Assembly: GCA_003427395.1 (NCBI GenBank) | Contig: BFEA01000462.1 | Coordinates: forward strand, 839,210-861,184 | Reading direction: 5' to 3' | DNA length: 21,975 nucleotides | Source of the DNA: Chara braunii | Lineage: Eukaryota > Streptophyta > Charophyceae > Charales > Characeae | In this document: piece by piece, positions 1-9,590 of the stretch | Layout: every line of letters starts with the position of its first letter | How positions within the stretch are numbered: the first letter of the stretch is position 1 | Notes under the pieces: model-generated | Databases searched by the model: none | What the model was told of the DNA's origin: nothing | Seen by the model: the letters and a program-made list of their open reading frames with translations, nothing else | Program-made: the position numbers and the translations under genes

Positions 1-210
1 AGCAGACACTGAAGCACACTGCTATAGAGTTTGTCAAAGCTCTATAGCAGACACTGAAGCACACTGCTATAGAGTTTGGCAAAGCTCTATAGCAGACACT
101 GAAGCACACTGCTATATCAGAGCAGACACTGAAGCACACTGCTATAGCAGAGCAGACACTGAAGCACACTGCTATAGAGTTTGGCAAAACTCTATAGCGG
201 ACACTGAAGC
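1..210. repeat. Modular tandem repeat, 45-bp and 30-bp units
   Basis: Units start at 1, 46, 91, 121, 151 and 196. Each opens with AGCAGACACTGAAGCACACT (AGCGG in the last). The units at 1, 46 and 151 are 45 bp and carry a module that folds as an inverted repeat (CTATAGAG...CTCTATAG across each junction). The units at 91 and 121 are 30 bp and lack it. The array starts at or before the window edge, so its full size is unknown. There are no unique spacers. Confidence 0.95.
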
Positions 211-447
211 AGTTTTACCACTAAAGAGTTCCATGCATCAAACACTCAACGGCGTAAATGAAATCTAGAGTTTCGTGCATCAACTGAATTCCACACTTTA
301 GACGACAGTTGGCACAAATCAAATCCACGCAAATGAATTAAATATAAGGACCCTTTTTTTTTATAAATAAAATAGTATTCTGTATTTTACTATTTTGGAT
401 AAATATTAAATACTCAGTGAGTTTTGTATATGTTGTAAATTTGTATG
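211..447. other. AT-rich spacer, no gene seen
   Basis: AT-rich sequence with short direct repeats (GTGCATCAA / ATGCATCAA near 232 and 273) and a T-run at 353-362. I see no coding frame or RNA gene. Confidence 0.6.
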
Positions 448-518
448 CTATCACTATCTATAATTGAGTTCTTTTGAGTTCTTTTTCTAGAAAAGAACTC
501 AATTATAGATAGTGATAG
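448..518. repeat. Perfect 28-bp inverted repeat (hairpin)
   Basis: The left arm 448-475 and right arm 491-518 are exact reverse complements, separated by a 15-base loop (476-490). The loop opens with a second copy of the GAGTTCTTTT that ends the left arm, which suggests slippage. It may be a MITE or foldback remnant, or a hairpin RNA precursor; sequence alone does not decide. Confidence 0.95.
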
Positions 519-897
519 TTGTTACGGTCCTGGTCATTTCCAAAGTGCAAATTCACAAGGAAAGACAATGCCACCCAATTGCGAAAGAAATGAAAGCACT
601 TGCAAAGAGATAGAGACCAAAGAAAAGAGAAAGAAGAAGAAGAAGAAGAAGATGTACACCAGCAAGATCAATGACAAATCCCCCTTCTCTCTCCACCTTC
701 CTCCTCCTCCTTGACTTCGCCAATCTTATTCTTCTTCCAAATAATAATAATAACAATGAGTGGATGAACCTGAATCAATATCCGAAGTTCCCTCTGACCG
801 CTAGCACAACGATAGGTCCACGATAGCCATGGCTTCCCCCTTCTTCCTCTTCTCACATGCCAACGCTATGGCGGACTACTAAGGGCTCTTCCCCCTT
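519..897. other. Low-complexity purine and pyrimidine stretch, no gene seen
   Basis: AAG/GA-rich sequence at about 620-652 is followed by CCT-rich sequence at about 690-712 and an AAT run at 740-752. I found no supported coding region. Confidence 0.55.
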
Positions 898-1286
898 GTG
901 CAAAGGACAACACAAAGCAGCTATGTCGCTGCTCATCAGGCTGCCATGCCCGACTCTGCCTCGAGCTTCCTTGGTGCGGCACTATCCCAACTGGGGCCTT
1001 CCAGATGCAGCGCTTATCAAGGTGATGAAGACAGTCTCCACCATAGCCAGGTAGGTACCTCGCCACTCTCCTCCTTCGCCCCCTTCTTCCTCCTCCTCAG
1101 GCTGGGCTGCTCGCCATAGCCAGGCTGAGCGCCCAGCTGCTCTCCTTCCTCCAGGCAGTGCTCCAAGTCCAGCGCTTGGCTCCAGCAGTATGTCGCCAAT
1201 CCTTGCACACCGCAAATGAGGAGGAGCTACTTGCTCCTCCAGAAGATATAGCGGCCTACCTTGCCTCTTGGGCGGTGACTTCCTAG
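898..1286 (+). other. Possible two-exon ORF with a 50-nt intron (weak)
   Basis: An open frame runs from about 898 to 1050 and meets GTAGGT at 1051. A pyrimidine tract ending CTCCTCAG closes at 1100. Removing 1051-1100 keeps phase 0, and the second block stays open to a TAG at 1284-1286, giving about 112 residues. The second part looks helical and acidic (contains LLAPPEDIAAYLASWAV). An in-frame stop lies at 880-882, and the first in-frame ATG is internal (about 946), so the true start is unknown and may be an upstream exon. I recognise no family. It lies next to transposon sequence and may be a chance arrangement. Confidence 0.2.
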
Positions 1287-1379
1287 GCCGCGCGACCTTC
1301 CAGCAATCGGTACCTCCTCCCTTTTGGAGGGAAACATCATTGCAGGCTCTGATATCGTCCGTACAGGCCCTAGACTCAG

Positions 1380-1843
1380 GCTACTTGAACTGGTACCGGC
1401 CTACCTCTAGCCTACTGCTATTGGGCCTCTAAAAATGCCAACTTTTTGCCTTCTTCTGCTCGGCCGCGAGTACCCGACACTTCTACCACTACTTGAGTGG
1501 TACCGGCCTACCTGCTACTTGAGTGTTTTTTCCCGCTGCTCTAAGTGTCGCAGGCCTACCCCCAGTACTTGAGTGTTTTCCCGCTGCAACCCTCAAAGTC
1601 GCGGCTGCGTGTAAGTACCGGCCCTGCGGGGCCTCCAAACCAACAAGTACCCTTGCGGGTCACACACACAATCAGACCGACAAGCACTCAGACAGGCACG
1701 TAGTCCAGCAGGCACCCACACACACAGACTTAGAAATCACAGCAGAATGCGGGAATCTCAGCAAGGCATACACACCAGCGGCAAATCCCAAAAATCAGCA
1801 TTGTTCTCAGTCTGTGTTTCGGTGGGTCGTTAGACTCGTTACA
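1380..1843 (-). mobile_element. Candidate 3' LTR of a Ty3/gypsy element, left edge unknown
   Basis: Read on the minus strand, the sequence right after a purine-rich stretch begins TGTAACGAGTCTAACGACCC, a typical plant LTR start (TG...). It lies downstream of the decayed pol, as a 3' LTR should. The interior (about 1380-1630) holds degenerate direct repeats: GGTACCGGCCTACCT at 1392 and 1499, and TACTTGAGTGTTTT at 1516 and 1566. I could not find a second LTR copy in the window, so neither the far edge nor the length can be fixed. Confidence 0.45.
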
Positions 1844-1860
1844 CTACCCCGCTCTCAAGA
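1844..1860 (-). other. Candidate polypurine tract
   Basis: On the minus strand this reads TCTTGAGAGCGGGGTAG directly before the TGTAAC of the candidate LTR. A G/A-rich tract abutting the 3' LTR is the usual plus-strand primer site of LTR retrotransposons. It is short and interrupted, so the call rests mainly on position. Confidence 0.4.
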
Positions 1861-2028
1861 GTGAGGTCCCTTCGAGCAAGTAACTCGTCCGGAGTCTGTA
1901 CAAAATGCGTCATAGGCACAGATCAGAAAGAGTTTCGGTATAACCGCGAGGAGTAAATGCTGCAGAAAACTTAGTTTGTTCATCAACGATCTGTCGTTCA
2001 CAAGCTTTAACAGCGCGGGGAGCATTCT

Positions 2029-2370
2029 TTAGCAGCTCTTTTTGATCGACCCAGCATTCAACGGGTGATAAAGGAAGTGAACTGTGTACTGTCTGATCCT
2101 CCCTCTTCCTTCATGGGAAACAATTTTGTCTATTTCGTGACGATCTCGGAAGGGAAAAGTTTCATCATCAATGTGGGGAAACAGTCTGGATGCGTGAAAG
2201 ACCGGATACGTACACAAATGAGGTGGTACGACGATCACATACGAAGGACCAAGTTTGTCATCTCCTAACACCTTCAGAACCTGCCAAGGACCATAGTACA
2301 GTGGAAGAAGCTTTTGTGATACTCTCTCTTGTTTATAAAATTCAGACACCTTGATCTAGACATAACTTCC
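2029..2370 (-). pseudogene. Ty3/gypsy integrase C-terminal domain with chromodomain-like tail
   Basis: The translation contains the SH3-like DNA-binding motif of Ty3/gypsy integrases (YYGPWQVLKVLGDD, then PVFHASRLFPHID). It is followed by DKIVSHEGRGRIRQYTVHFL, which resembles the start of a chromodomain as in chromoviruses. The tail then loses similarity and stops near 2029. In active elements this region directs the integration complex to chromatin. A stop codon separates it from the upstream integrase core (about 2357), and the chromodomain aromatic cage is not complete, so it is a broken remnant. It follows the core in the same direction. Confidence 0.8.
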
Positions 2371-3042
2371 TACTTTGCAATTCCCTTTTTTGCATAACAT
2401 GTTAGCATGTTTGATCATGGCATGTTGGCAGTTGTTCATCGCTGCAATAGGAGCTTTGAGCAAGCGTGCATACTTGGCATTGTAGCCAGGCATGCCGGGC
2501 GTCAGACCAGGTGACCGATCAGGGAACAGATAGGAGAGAGGATTGCGCAGCTACCAACCATATTGCACTTGATTCGGTGTCATGCCAGCTGCAAAGTGAA
2601 TGGAGTTGTTATACAACCCCTTCACTTTGTATAACTCCTTGTCCCATGTGTTATGATCGGGAACAATTAACGCAGGAAGCAGTTGAATGACTGTCTGGTT
2701 GATTTCCTCGGCCAACCCATTGGCTTCAGGGTGTCAACCAGAAGTCATGTTGAGTTTAATGTCGTAGATCTGAGAGGTGAAGTCCTTCCAATCAGTACTA
2801 ATGAACTTGGTGTCCCGATCACTCACAAGAGTTTTCAGGGGGCCAAACTGCAGAATGTACTGCTGGTGAAATTCTTCAATCACAAGCTCAATTGGTTCAT
2901 GAAGAGGTAAAGGAATCAAGTTCAGAAATTTAGAAAAACGATCCACGAAGATGATGACTTGTGAATGTCCTCCCTCACTCACCTTTCCCATGTCCGTGAG
3001 AAGAAACCGACTCACCGGGTCCATCAGGAATGGGGAGGGGTT
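2371..3042 (-). pseudogene. Ty3/gypsy integrase catalytic core, broken
   Basis: The frame at 2734-3024 carries the integrase core: GGHSQVIIFVDRFSKF, then LVSDRDTKF, which holds the second catalytic Asp (codon 2818-2820). The third catalytic residue, Glu in HPEANG, lies just after a TGA stop at 2734-2736. The block containing the first Asp (usually MDF) is missing or shifted near 3005-3025, where the frame changes. Downstream the protein continues (NTWDKELY, HFAAGMTPNQ) to another stop near 2565. In an active element this enzyme inserts the cDNA. Here the frame break, the lost Asp and the stops make it inactive. The TGA replaces a residue that is usually Arg, consistent with CGA to TGA. Confidence 0.85.
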
Positions 3043-3999
3043 TCAGCAGGCCATAAGGCTTATGCCTATGGACCTTGGTCGTTTGATAGACTTGACATTC
3101 AACAATAAACTTTTGAGCGGATCCCTTCGTTCCCGGCCAATCAATTGTTGTAAAAGACTTTCGTAAGTCTTCTCAAAGTCGAAGTGTCCACTCCGATCAT
3201 GTGCCAAATCCAAGAAGTGAGTTCGGAGAGGCGCACGGTTGGGTACACACAAACGATCAAACTTCTCATAGCGTCGGAATACAAGACCCTCACACTCGTG
3301 AAAATCAGGCTGACTGCTAGGGTCAGCCTTGATCTGCTCGAGGATGGGACTAAGGTCTAAATCGTTAGCAGTGTGCTCGACCAGACTCTCCTTCAGTTTC
3401 ATTCGGAGGTCATATGAGCTCACGAGGCAAGTCAAAAACTCAAGATGATGAGACAAAGCATCAGCGACACGATTATGACAGCCTTTCTTATGTTTTAATT
3501 CAAAATTGTATACATCAATGTCATGCAGCCAGCGGGTCAGCTTCGAAGAGAGATCGGTTTGTGTTTTGATCCACTACAAGGTTTGATGATCTGAGTAAAC
3601 CTTGAAGTGACGATCCAAGCGGTAGTGCTTCCAATGCGCTAGCGCCTCTCGCAAGGCATAGAGCTCACACATATATGTGGAGGTAGCTACCTTATGGTTG
3701 GGCATGCGTTTGCTGTAATATTCGAGCGGGCGCAGGCCATCGCCATCATTTTGTTGCAGCACTGCGCCAATCTTATTCTGGCTCGCATTTGTACTGACTA
3801 CGAATGTGAAGTTGGGATCCGCAATGCGGAGCACAGAATGTCTTACCAAAGCTTCTTTCAAAGCTTGAAACGCAGTCTCGCACGTCTCACACCACGCATA
3901 AGTGACATTTTTGCTTGTTAGTGAGTGAGCAATGACAAAAAAATTGGACTCAAACTTCTGGTAATACGAAGCCCAACCAAGAAGGAACGCAGTTCGCAT
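3043..3999 (-). pseudogene. Ty3/gypsy RNase H and integrase zinc-binding region
   Basis: One minus-strand frame runs from 3999 to 3043, interrupted only by a TAG at 3574-3576. It covers the end of the RT connection (ASYYQKF), RNase H (FVVSTNASQNKIGAVLQQ, EYYSKRM, CELYAL, YSDHQTL), a linker (KHKKGCHNRVADALSHHL) and the start of the integrase HHCC domain (LAHDRSGHFDFEKTYESLL). The CxxC half follows in a shifted frame as CQVYQTTKVHRHK, with Tyr in place of the second Cys. RNase H normally opens with TDAS; here it reads TNAS, so the first catalytic Asp is Asn (codon 3787-3789). The Glu and second Asp are present. RNase H should remove RNA from the RNA-DNA hybrid; this copy is defective. Confidence 0.87.
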
Positions 4000-4328
4000 T
4001 TATTTGCCGGTTGAGGCCACTTTCGTATGACCTCAACTTTGGTTGCCTCAGGATCAAGGCCATTTGCAGACAACCGGTGCCCAAGATAGGTGACGTTGTC
4101 CCTTCCAATCTCAAATTTCTCTAAGTTGAGGTGCAGCTTCACCTCCTTGAGAACCTGCAAAACTTCCTCAAGGTGTTTGACGTGCTCTTCCATGGACTTG
4201 TTGAAAATCAGGATGTCATCTAGGTAAACGACAACAAACCTGTTGAGCTGATGGTGGAGAACCTTGTCCATGAGGCATTGAAATGTGATTGGTGCATTCG
4301 TGAGACCGAAGGGGATCATCCTCATCAA
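3972..4328 (-). pseudogene. Ty3/gypsy reverse transcriptase, palm/thumb fragment
   Basis: The minus-strand frame has the RT signature IPFGLTNAPITFQ, then FVVVYLDDILIF with an intact YLDD active site (4215-4226), KFEIGRDNVTYLGHRLS and KWPQPANKCELRSFL. A frameshift near 3975 moves the continuation (GWASYYQKF) into the next frame. The fingers and first half of the palm, including the first catalytic Asp, are absent. Protease-linker sequence joins directly to this point near 4329, so an internal deletion of well over a hundred codons is inferred. This polymerase would copy element RNA into DNA; the remnant cannot. Confidence 0.9.
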
Positions 4329-5314
4329 GAGAGGGAAACTCAGTTTGAGAATTTACAGCAATAACAACCGAATTTGAAGTAGTTGGATTAGAAGTAGTTG
4401 GATTAGAAGTAGATGGAGTAGAATGAGAGTTATTTTTCGAGGTATAAAACGCAGCAAAAGTAGAAGGCACGTGGATAGGCTTCAAAAAGGCTACATGCAC
4501 ATGCTCACCTTCTTTGCGTGTATGCACTGACCTGCAGAATTTGTTCGCACTCAAAAGAGTCACTAGGGACTCGCGTGTTTCATCCCACAAGACGGTACGT
4601 TCGTTCCCCTTGGCGCCACGCACCACAAACTGAGTATCCACCCACGTGGTCGTTAGACAATGGGCCTTTAACCAGCCCAAACCAATGACCGCGTCCAAGG
4701 GACACTTGTTAAGGACAAAGAAATTCAACTCATGTGTGACAATGCGATCTTTGTCAATTGACAGTATTTGTTGAGGTGACAACTTCTTGGTTGCCTACCT
4801 GGGTCCGACAAGGGTTCTGCAATTCCACTTTCTTCATTCCCAGGCCCGCCTTACGAATCCCGTTTGGAGAAAAGAAGTTAGTTGTGGAGGCATTATCAAT
4901 CAGGACACAGATGTATCGGCGGTTGATGAGAAGCTTAAAGAAGAATAGCGTCACACCACCTTGAACACGGCGCTGCTGCTTGAGCTGTTCCGGGTGAGAA
5001 TGGAAGTGGACTTCCTTAGTCTCCTCCCAAGGCTCAATGTAAAGTACTTGGACTGCAGCAGCCTTGGATTCAACATCGGTCTGTAGTGAGGAGTTGTAGA
5101 GGGTGCTGACTGGTGTGCGACTGGAGACTTGATAGACGCAGTGAGGAGTTGTAGAGGGCAGTAGGGTTCGCCAGTTGTGTAATGCACGGACAGAGTAGGG
5201 GTGAGACGTAAGGTCCACCAGTTGAGGATGCTCGGGAGATCCCCCAAGGAACGGTATTGACCAGCTAGCCAATCGCTGGTGGTAGTTGTACCCGAGAACC
5301 GGTGCAATCAGCAA
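4329..5314 (-). pseudogene. Ty3/gypsy aspartic protease and upstream linker
   Basis: Two frames meet near 4760-4780. The upstream one (5314-4754) ends with INRRYICVLIDNASTTNFFS, which matches the retropepsin active-site region, usually IDSGATHNFI. The catalytic Asp (codon 4895-4897) remains but the following Ser-Gly is Asn-Ala. The downstream frame (4782 onward) has the second protease strand, LDAVIGLGWLKAH, and a Ser/Thr/Pro/Asn-rich linker with a 15-bp tandem repeat at about 4376-4425 (repeated TSNPT). A 57-bp direct repeat lies at about 5082-5158. The protease should process Gag-Pol; the altered DSG and the frameshift argue against activity. It joins the truncated RT directly. Confidence 0.8.
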
Positions 5315-5334
5315 GGGACCAGTCTAAGTGTTGA

Positions 5335-5592
5335 GAGCAATCCTTCATATCGGTGGGCATGACGTCCTCTTTGCGTTGTTAAATAATTCTTGAGGTCTGT
5401 GCTGGCTGACCTTAAACTGTCGGTTGCCCTCCGGCTGTTAGGAAAGTTGTAGTGACAGAAGTGGGAAGGGGATTAGTTGTCAGATCCTAATTTACGTTAG
5501 GATTAGTTTAAGTATTGAGGATTAAGTGTTGAGGAGTAGCTCTAAGTGGTGAGGAGGTGGAATCAACTTACCTGTGCCGACCCTGACCATGT
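5335..5592. other. Junction between minus-strand pol and plus-strand gag
   Basis: No coding frame with family similarity. The stretch holds degenerate GATTA/GTGAGGAG-type repeats (about 5480-5565). It separates the decayed pol, which reads left, from Gag, which reads right, so the breakpoint between the two blocks lies in or near it. Confidence 0.5.
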
Positions 5593-7729
5593 ATGACTAC
5601 CCGATGTTTGGCTTCTTGGCCCTGTTCGCTATATTGGGCACCCCCTCCGTTTTCCTTTTTCGTTGGGGTTCATCCGGACTTTGGTATGCATGTAGTGAGT
5701 CGATCCGGAGCATCCATACAACCATACCCCGCTGAACAGCAGGCCAGAATTGATAGGAGTCTAGCGGAGAAGAAGAAGGAGAAAGAGGAGAAGAAGGAGA
5801 AGAAGAGAAAGAAGAAAGAGGAGGAGAAAGAAAAACTAGAAAAGGAGAGAAGGGAATTGGAGGAGAAGCTAAAAACTTTGGAAAAACAGAAATGGCAGGT
5901 TGAAGTGGTAGTAGTAGTAGTAGAAGAAGAAGAAGAAGAAGAAGAAGGAGAAGATTGGTGAGGCTGGATGATCCCAGGAACATGGTTGAAGGAGGTATGC
6001 GGACTGAACGGGGAGAGTCCAATCAACTCATTTCTACCCAGTTGACACCCAAACGTGGATGGAAAAGTTTGGGTTCAGGAAGGATGAGTGGGCAGAAGAG
6101 TCAGAGACCGAGAGGGCTGAACTTAAAGCAAAGTTGGAAGCGGCAGAGGACGATGCTAAGAGAGAATTGTTGATGCAAGAAAGGGAACATGAATTGCATC
6201 AGCGGCTCCTGATAAAAAAAAAGGTGGAGCTGGACGAGAAGAGGAGATTGAAAGTTGAAGAGGAGGAGATTGAACCCCAGCTCAAGGAACAGAAGGGCCG
6301 TGAGGGTGAGTGGAAGGATGTCCGTACTCTGTGGTCAGTGCCTTGCTACATGCTAACCAGGAACTCGCCGCTATGCCCAACTCGAACAGCACAATCAAGA
6401 GTTCAAGGGCACTTGGAACAACTACCTAAGTGTCGCTGCCCACCGGATGGATGAGCGCATCGAGGGATATGCACAGCGACTGGAAGGAATATTCACCTCG
6501 AGGTTGGTAGACAGTACCAGACACCATCACCACGCTGAAGTCACGAAGGTGATGGTGGTGGAGATGGTGGAGATGATGGTGACGGAGGTCCGAAGGAGGG
6601 GGACGGAAAGGTAGATCCTAATCAGTCGGAAGGGGGAGAAAGGAGAGAGAAGATGAAAGTGAAGCTTCCCTAGACGTACAGCGGGAAGAGAGAAGAGAAC
6701 TTTTACCAGTGGGAGGGGCATATGGGCACATATCTGTATGCACAGTTGATTCCATATTGGGACCATGTCTTGATGGCGAGTTCGTGCCTTGGTGGGGATG
6801 CCGCCAATTTCACCATCTTCCTTATGCAGGAGGCAGGCTGCTTGTCACTCGTATGGAGGATTTCTTTAAGGCCCTGAAGGAGAGGTTCGAGGATAAGAAT
6901 CTGGCCAGACGCGCTGAGCACTTAATTCTCAATATGGCTAACCGAAAATGAAGGAGTGTCGTTGCGTTGAAAGCCACCATGGATGAATTATTGCAATGTC
7001 CCGATCATGGTCTAAACCCCACTCAGATTCTAAATAACTTCGCAAGATCGATGCCTAATCCCTTGAGGACCACTTTATACCCCCGTACGAAAGAGGACGA
7101 AATGGCATACGACAAATTTAGTAATATCGTCGTAGATAAGGCCGACTTCCTAATGGAGGCCAATTACTATCATTATTGAAATGACCTACGAAAAGGAGGA
7201 AGATGGAAGAATAAAACTATAGCAGGAAGTATAGAAGGGAAGGACAATCTTCTGGTCACGTTCGAGGGAGGGGGAGTCGAAGCACTCCCCTACAAAAACG
7301 TAGATTACGGACTGAAAGAGCCCAACAGCAACCAGGTAGCCCAGGGAGGGGACCATTCAGTTGCTGCAGCCTCGGGGGGAGGGCGACAAGGAGGAAGAGG
7401 AGGTCGAGGAAGAGATGGAGGAAGAGGTGGAGGAAGAGGTGGAGGAAGAGGTGGAGGAAGAGGACGTGGCACCCAGGGGAGTAGTAGTAAAGGTAGCTAT
7501 TACATGGGAGGTAGGGGTAATGGTTCCCCGCAAGGTGGACGCAGTTCCTCCTCCACAGGTGGAAGAGGTAGAGGGCACAGACCATGGCCAGCACATCCAG
7601 GGATTGCGGACGGAGAGCCATGGGCATTGAGCAGTCGTTGTGGGAGAAAAGGCTTAAGGCCAACCAACGCCTAAAATGTGCTCGGTTGGAATACCTGGAC
7701 ATCCTGGATTTCCTTTGACCAATTGCCCT
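5593..7729 (+). pseudogene. Ty3/gypsy-type Gag, frameshifted
   Basis: The start is ATG at 5593 (MTTR...). The protein order is a short lead with IQPYPAEQQARIDR, a long Lys/Glu coiled coil (about 5760-5960 and 6059-6310), and a capsid. The capsid is seen as NFYQWEGHMGTYLYAQLIPY (about 6695-6755), then FFKALKERFEDKN and LKATMDELLQCP. A Gly-Arg-rich stretch follows (7375-7600, repeated GGRGGG), then a damaged zinc knuckle (GIPGH...NCP, about 7690-7729) missing the first CxxC spacing. At least three frame changes occur, and TGA stops lie at 6949-6951 and 7177-7179. The first sits where I expect Trp, so TGG to TGA is likely. Gag would form the particle and bind element RNA. A tRNA-like sequence begins at the knuckle end. 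Confidence 0.8.
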
Positions 7730-7792
7730 AGCTCAGTTGGTACACCCCTGAACTGTCGAAATACAGACCTGAGTTCGAACTCTGCTGGCAGC
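7722..7792 (+). repeat. tRNA-derived sequence (SINE head or tRNA pseudogene)
   Basis: An A-box-like TAGCTCAGTTGG (7729-7740) and a B-box-like GAGTTCGAACTC (7771-7782) are spaced as in a tRNA gene. A short anticodon-like stem (CTGT/ACAG) lies between them, but its loop is 6 rather than 7 bases and the acceptor stem is weak. An 8-bp inverted repeat (TTGAGGAA...TTCCTCAA) follows. It looks like a decayed tRNA or a SINE head inserted at the end of gag, not a working tRNA. Confidence 0.55.
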
Positions 7793-8007
7793 AGATTGAG
7801 GAAATCCTGGACTTTGGAATTCCTTCCTCAAGCAGGCATTCCTCCCACAACTTGTCTCTCGCTGGGTAGTGGAAACGCAAAGTTAATGCGTGAACCAATC
7901 ATGGGAGTTAGTGGGAGAAGAAGAAGCAAACACAGATTAGAAAGAGAGAAATGGGGGAGAGGGAGAGGGAGCAGTTGAGAGAAAATCCACGCAAAAGAGA
8001 AGCCATA
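7793..8007. other. Spacer between tRNA-like sequence and TIR transposon
   Basis: Purine-rich in its second half (GGGAGAGGGAGAGGG near 7953-7970). It may be the body of the tRNA-derived element or further retrotransposon sequence. No coding frame is supported. Confidence 0.45.
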
Positions 8008-8035
8008 GGGGCTCGTTAGACACTCCTTGGGGCGT
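8008..8035 (+). repeat. Left terminal inverted repeat
   Basis: Begins GGGGCTCGTTAGACACTCC and matches the reverse complement of 9591-9617 with one gap and one mismatch. Confidence 0.85.
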
Positions 8036-8043
8036 CCTCGGGG

Positions 8044-8122
8044 CCCAAGGAAGTTTCCTTGGGGGTTTTGAAGGAAATTCCCATCGTCATTCCACCTATC
8101 CTTGGGGTGGTCTCCCAAGGAT
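8044..8122. repeat. Two CCAAGG subterminal palindromes, left side
   Basis: 8044-8052/8055-8063 form CCCAAGGAA...TTCCTTGGG, and 8098-8106/8114-8122 form ATCCTTGGG...CCCAAGGAT, both with perfect arms. Repeated subterminal motifs are commonly transposase-binding sites; that role is inferred here. Confidence 0.8.
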
Positions 8123-9440
8123 GATTCCTTTCGGCCGCCGACGGCCATTTTCATAATATTATAGTCAGCCGCGCGGGGGGCAATGCCTTGGTCCATTGGG
8201 TGATGTCCGTCTTGCTACGGTGTGGTCCAGCTGCCGAAGGCGGGACATTTTGAAAGGCGATGGCGACCAGAAAAAAAAAAAATTAAAAAGCAATGGACCT
8301 CCCCGTTCGAAAATCAAATTTCAAATCGGGTGCTGGATGTCACGACGGCGACGCGGGGCAGGTGGCATCCATATCTGTGACGGTGGAAACGGGCATTTGC
8401 AGCGGTGCAGTGGAGTCCTCGTATGTTGTCACGAATTTGTGAGCGCCCGGCGAAGGTCCATCGCCATCGTCTCTGCATGCCACCGCGACTATGTGTTGAG
8501 TTGAGCACGTGCGGGGAACGCCGTCGGGGACTTGGCACTGAGGTTACCGTGGTCATGGCGAGTTGGTAGGCTGTTGTATTTTCATGGTTCATGAGCATTG
8601 CAACATACGTGCCGATGGGGGGCGGCAGCGACGACGGACGTGCAAAGTTGACGTCAATCGAGAAGACAGCCATGCTCTTTCGTTGTCAGCAGGAGAGGTC
8701 ATTGGGAAGAATGAGAGCGCAGGTCCGCGCGCGAAGGAGGAAGACGCTTCATCAAGTCTCGATCGAAGGGCTGGATACCGTGGCCGTCACCGAGGCTGCA
8801 GTTGAGGTTTGATGCGCCATGGGTTGCAGTGTTCTTCCACGAGCGACGCCAAGGTGGTGGATGAAAAGGAGTACGGGGGGGGGCGTGGGAGGATCTCAGG
8901 GAATGCGATGATGCGACGTAGGAGTACGTCTGCGAGAAGCTGCATATGTCGCCACGTGTCTTTCGGGCGATGGCGATTGCATCCAGTGTGGACGAACGCC
9001 CGCAGGATGTGTTGCTGATGTCGATGTCGACTGCAGTCGGTGTCGATCCCTCGTCTTCTCTGTTGGAGGCCTTCGATAGAGGTCGTCCATCAACGATAGA
9101 GCAGACCGCAACATGGAACAAACGCCTTGTAACGTTTTTCGTCGAGGAATACAGTGGGCAATTGGAGCAAGGGGGTCGGCTGAAGTATTCAAATTTGCCG
9201 ACCGTTCGACCCCATTCCGTTTGGCAGCACGCACTGCGAGGGAGAACACTGGTCGACGATGTCCGCGGGGGCCGACTGGCCACCAACGGTTACCGTTGGC
9301 ATAAGGTTCCTGGAAGCCGAACGATGAAGACCCAAGATGTTTGTGCGCTGCCCGGTAGGAACTCCAATGGACCAGCCGACAAAAAATTCTTGCCGACGAC
9401 GGGTGCCCTCGCTGCTCCGATTATCGTGGATCCTTGACCT

Positions 9441-9466
9441 CCAAGGGACCTCGGGAGGTCCCTTGG
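9441..9466. repeat. CCAAGG subterminal palindrome, right side
   Basis: Two perfect 12-base arms, CCAAGGGACCTC (9441-9452) and GAGGTCCCTTGG (9455-9466), with a 2-base centre. It shares the CCAAGG core with the left-side palindromes. Confidence 0.9.
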
Positions 9467-9590
9467 GGAATGCCACCAAATGGCTGTAGCCCGAGGACGC
9501 CCCGAAGATTGCCCAAGGAAATGTTGTCACTTTTTTTTTTCGTTTTCATCCCCGAGATAGTTGAAACGAAATTTTCCTCGGGGGATTTAC

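Noticed and set aside
1-210. Regular repeats resembling a CRISPR array
   Set aside because: The repeats abut without unique spacers, the unit length alternates 45/30, and the rest of the window is eukaryotic.
1380-1843. Exact LTR borders and target duplication
   Set aside because: Only one edge (about 1843) is supported and no second LTR copy is visible, so length and duplication cannot be stated.
7256-7702. Antisense 148-codon frame rich in Leu/His/Phe
   Set aside because: It is the shadow of the Gly-Arg-rich part of Gag on the opposite strand.
8699-9437. Open frames of 163 and 195 codons inside the TIR transposon
   Set aside because: They overlap on opposite strands in GC-rich sequence, which lengthens frames by chance. 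Neither has DDE-transposase motifs.
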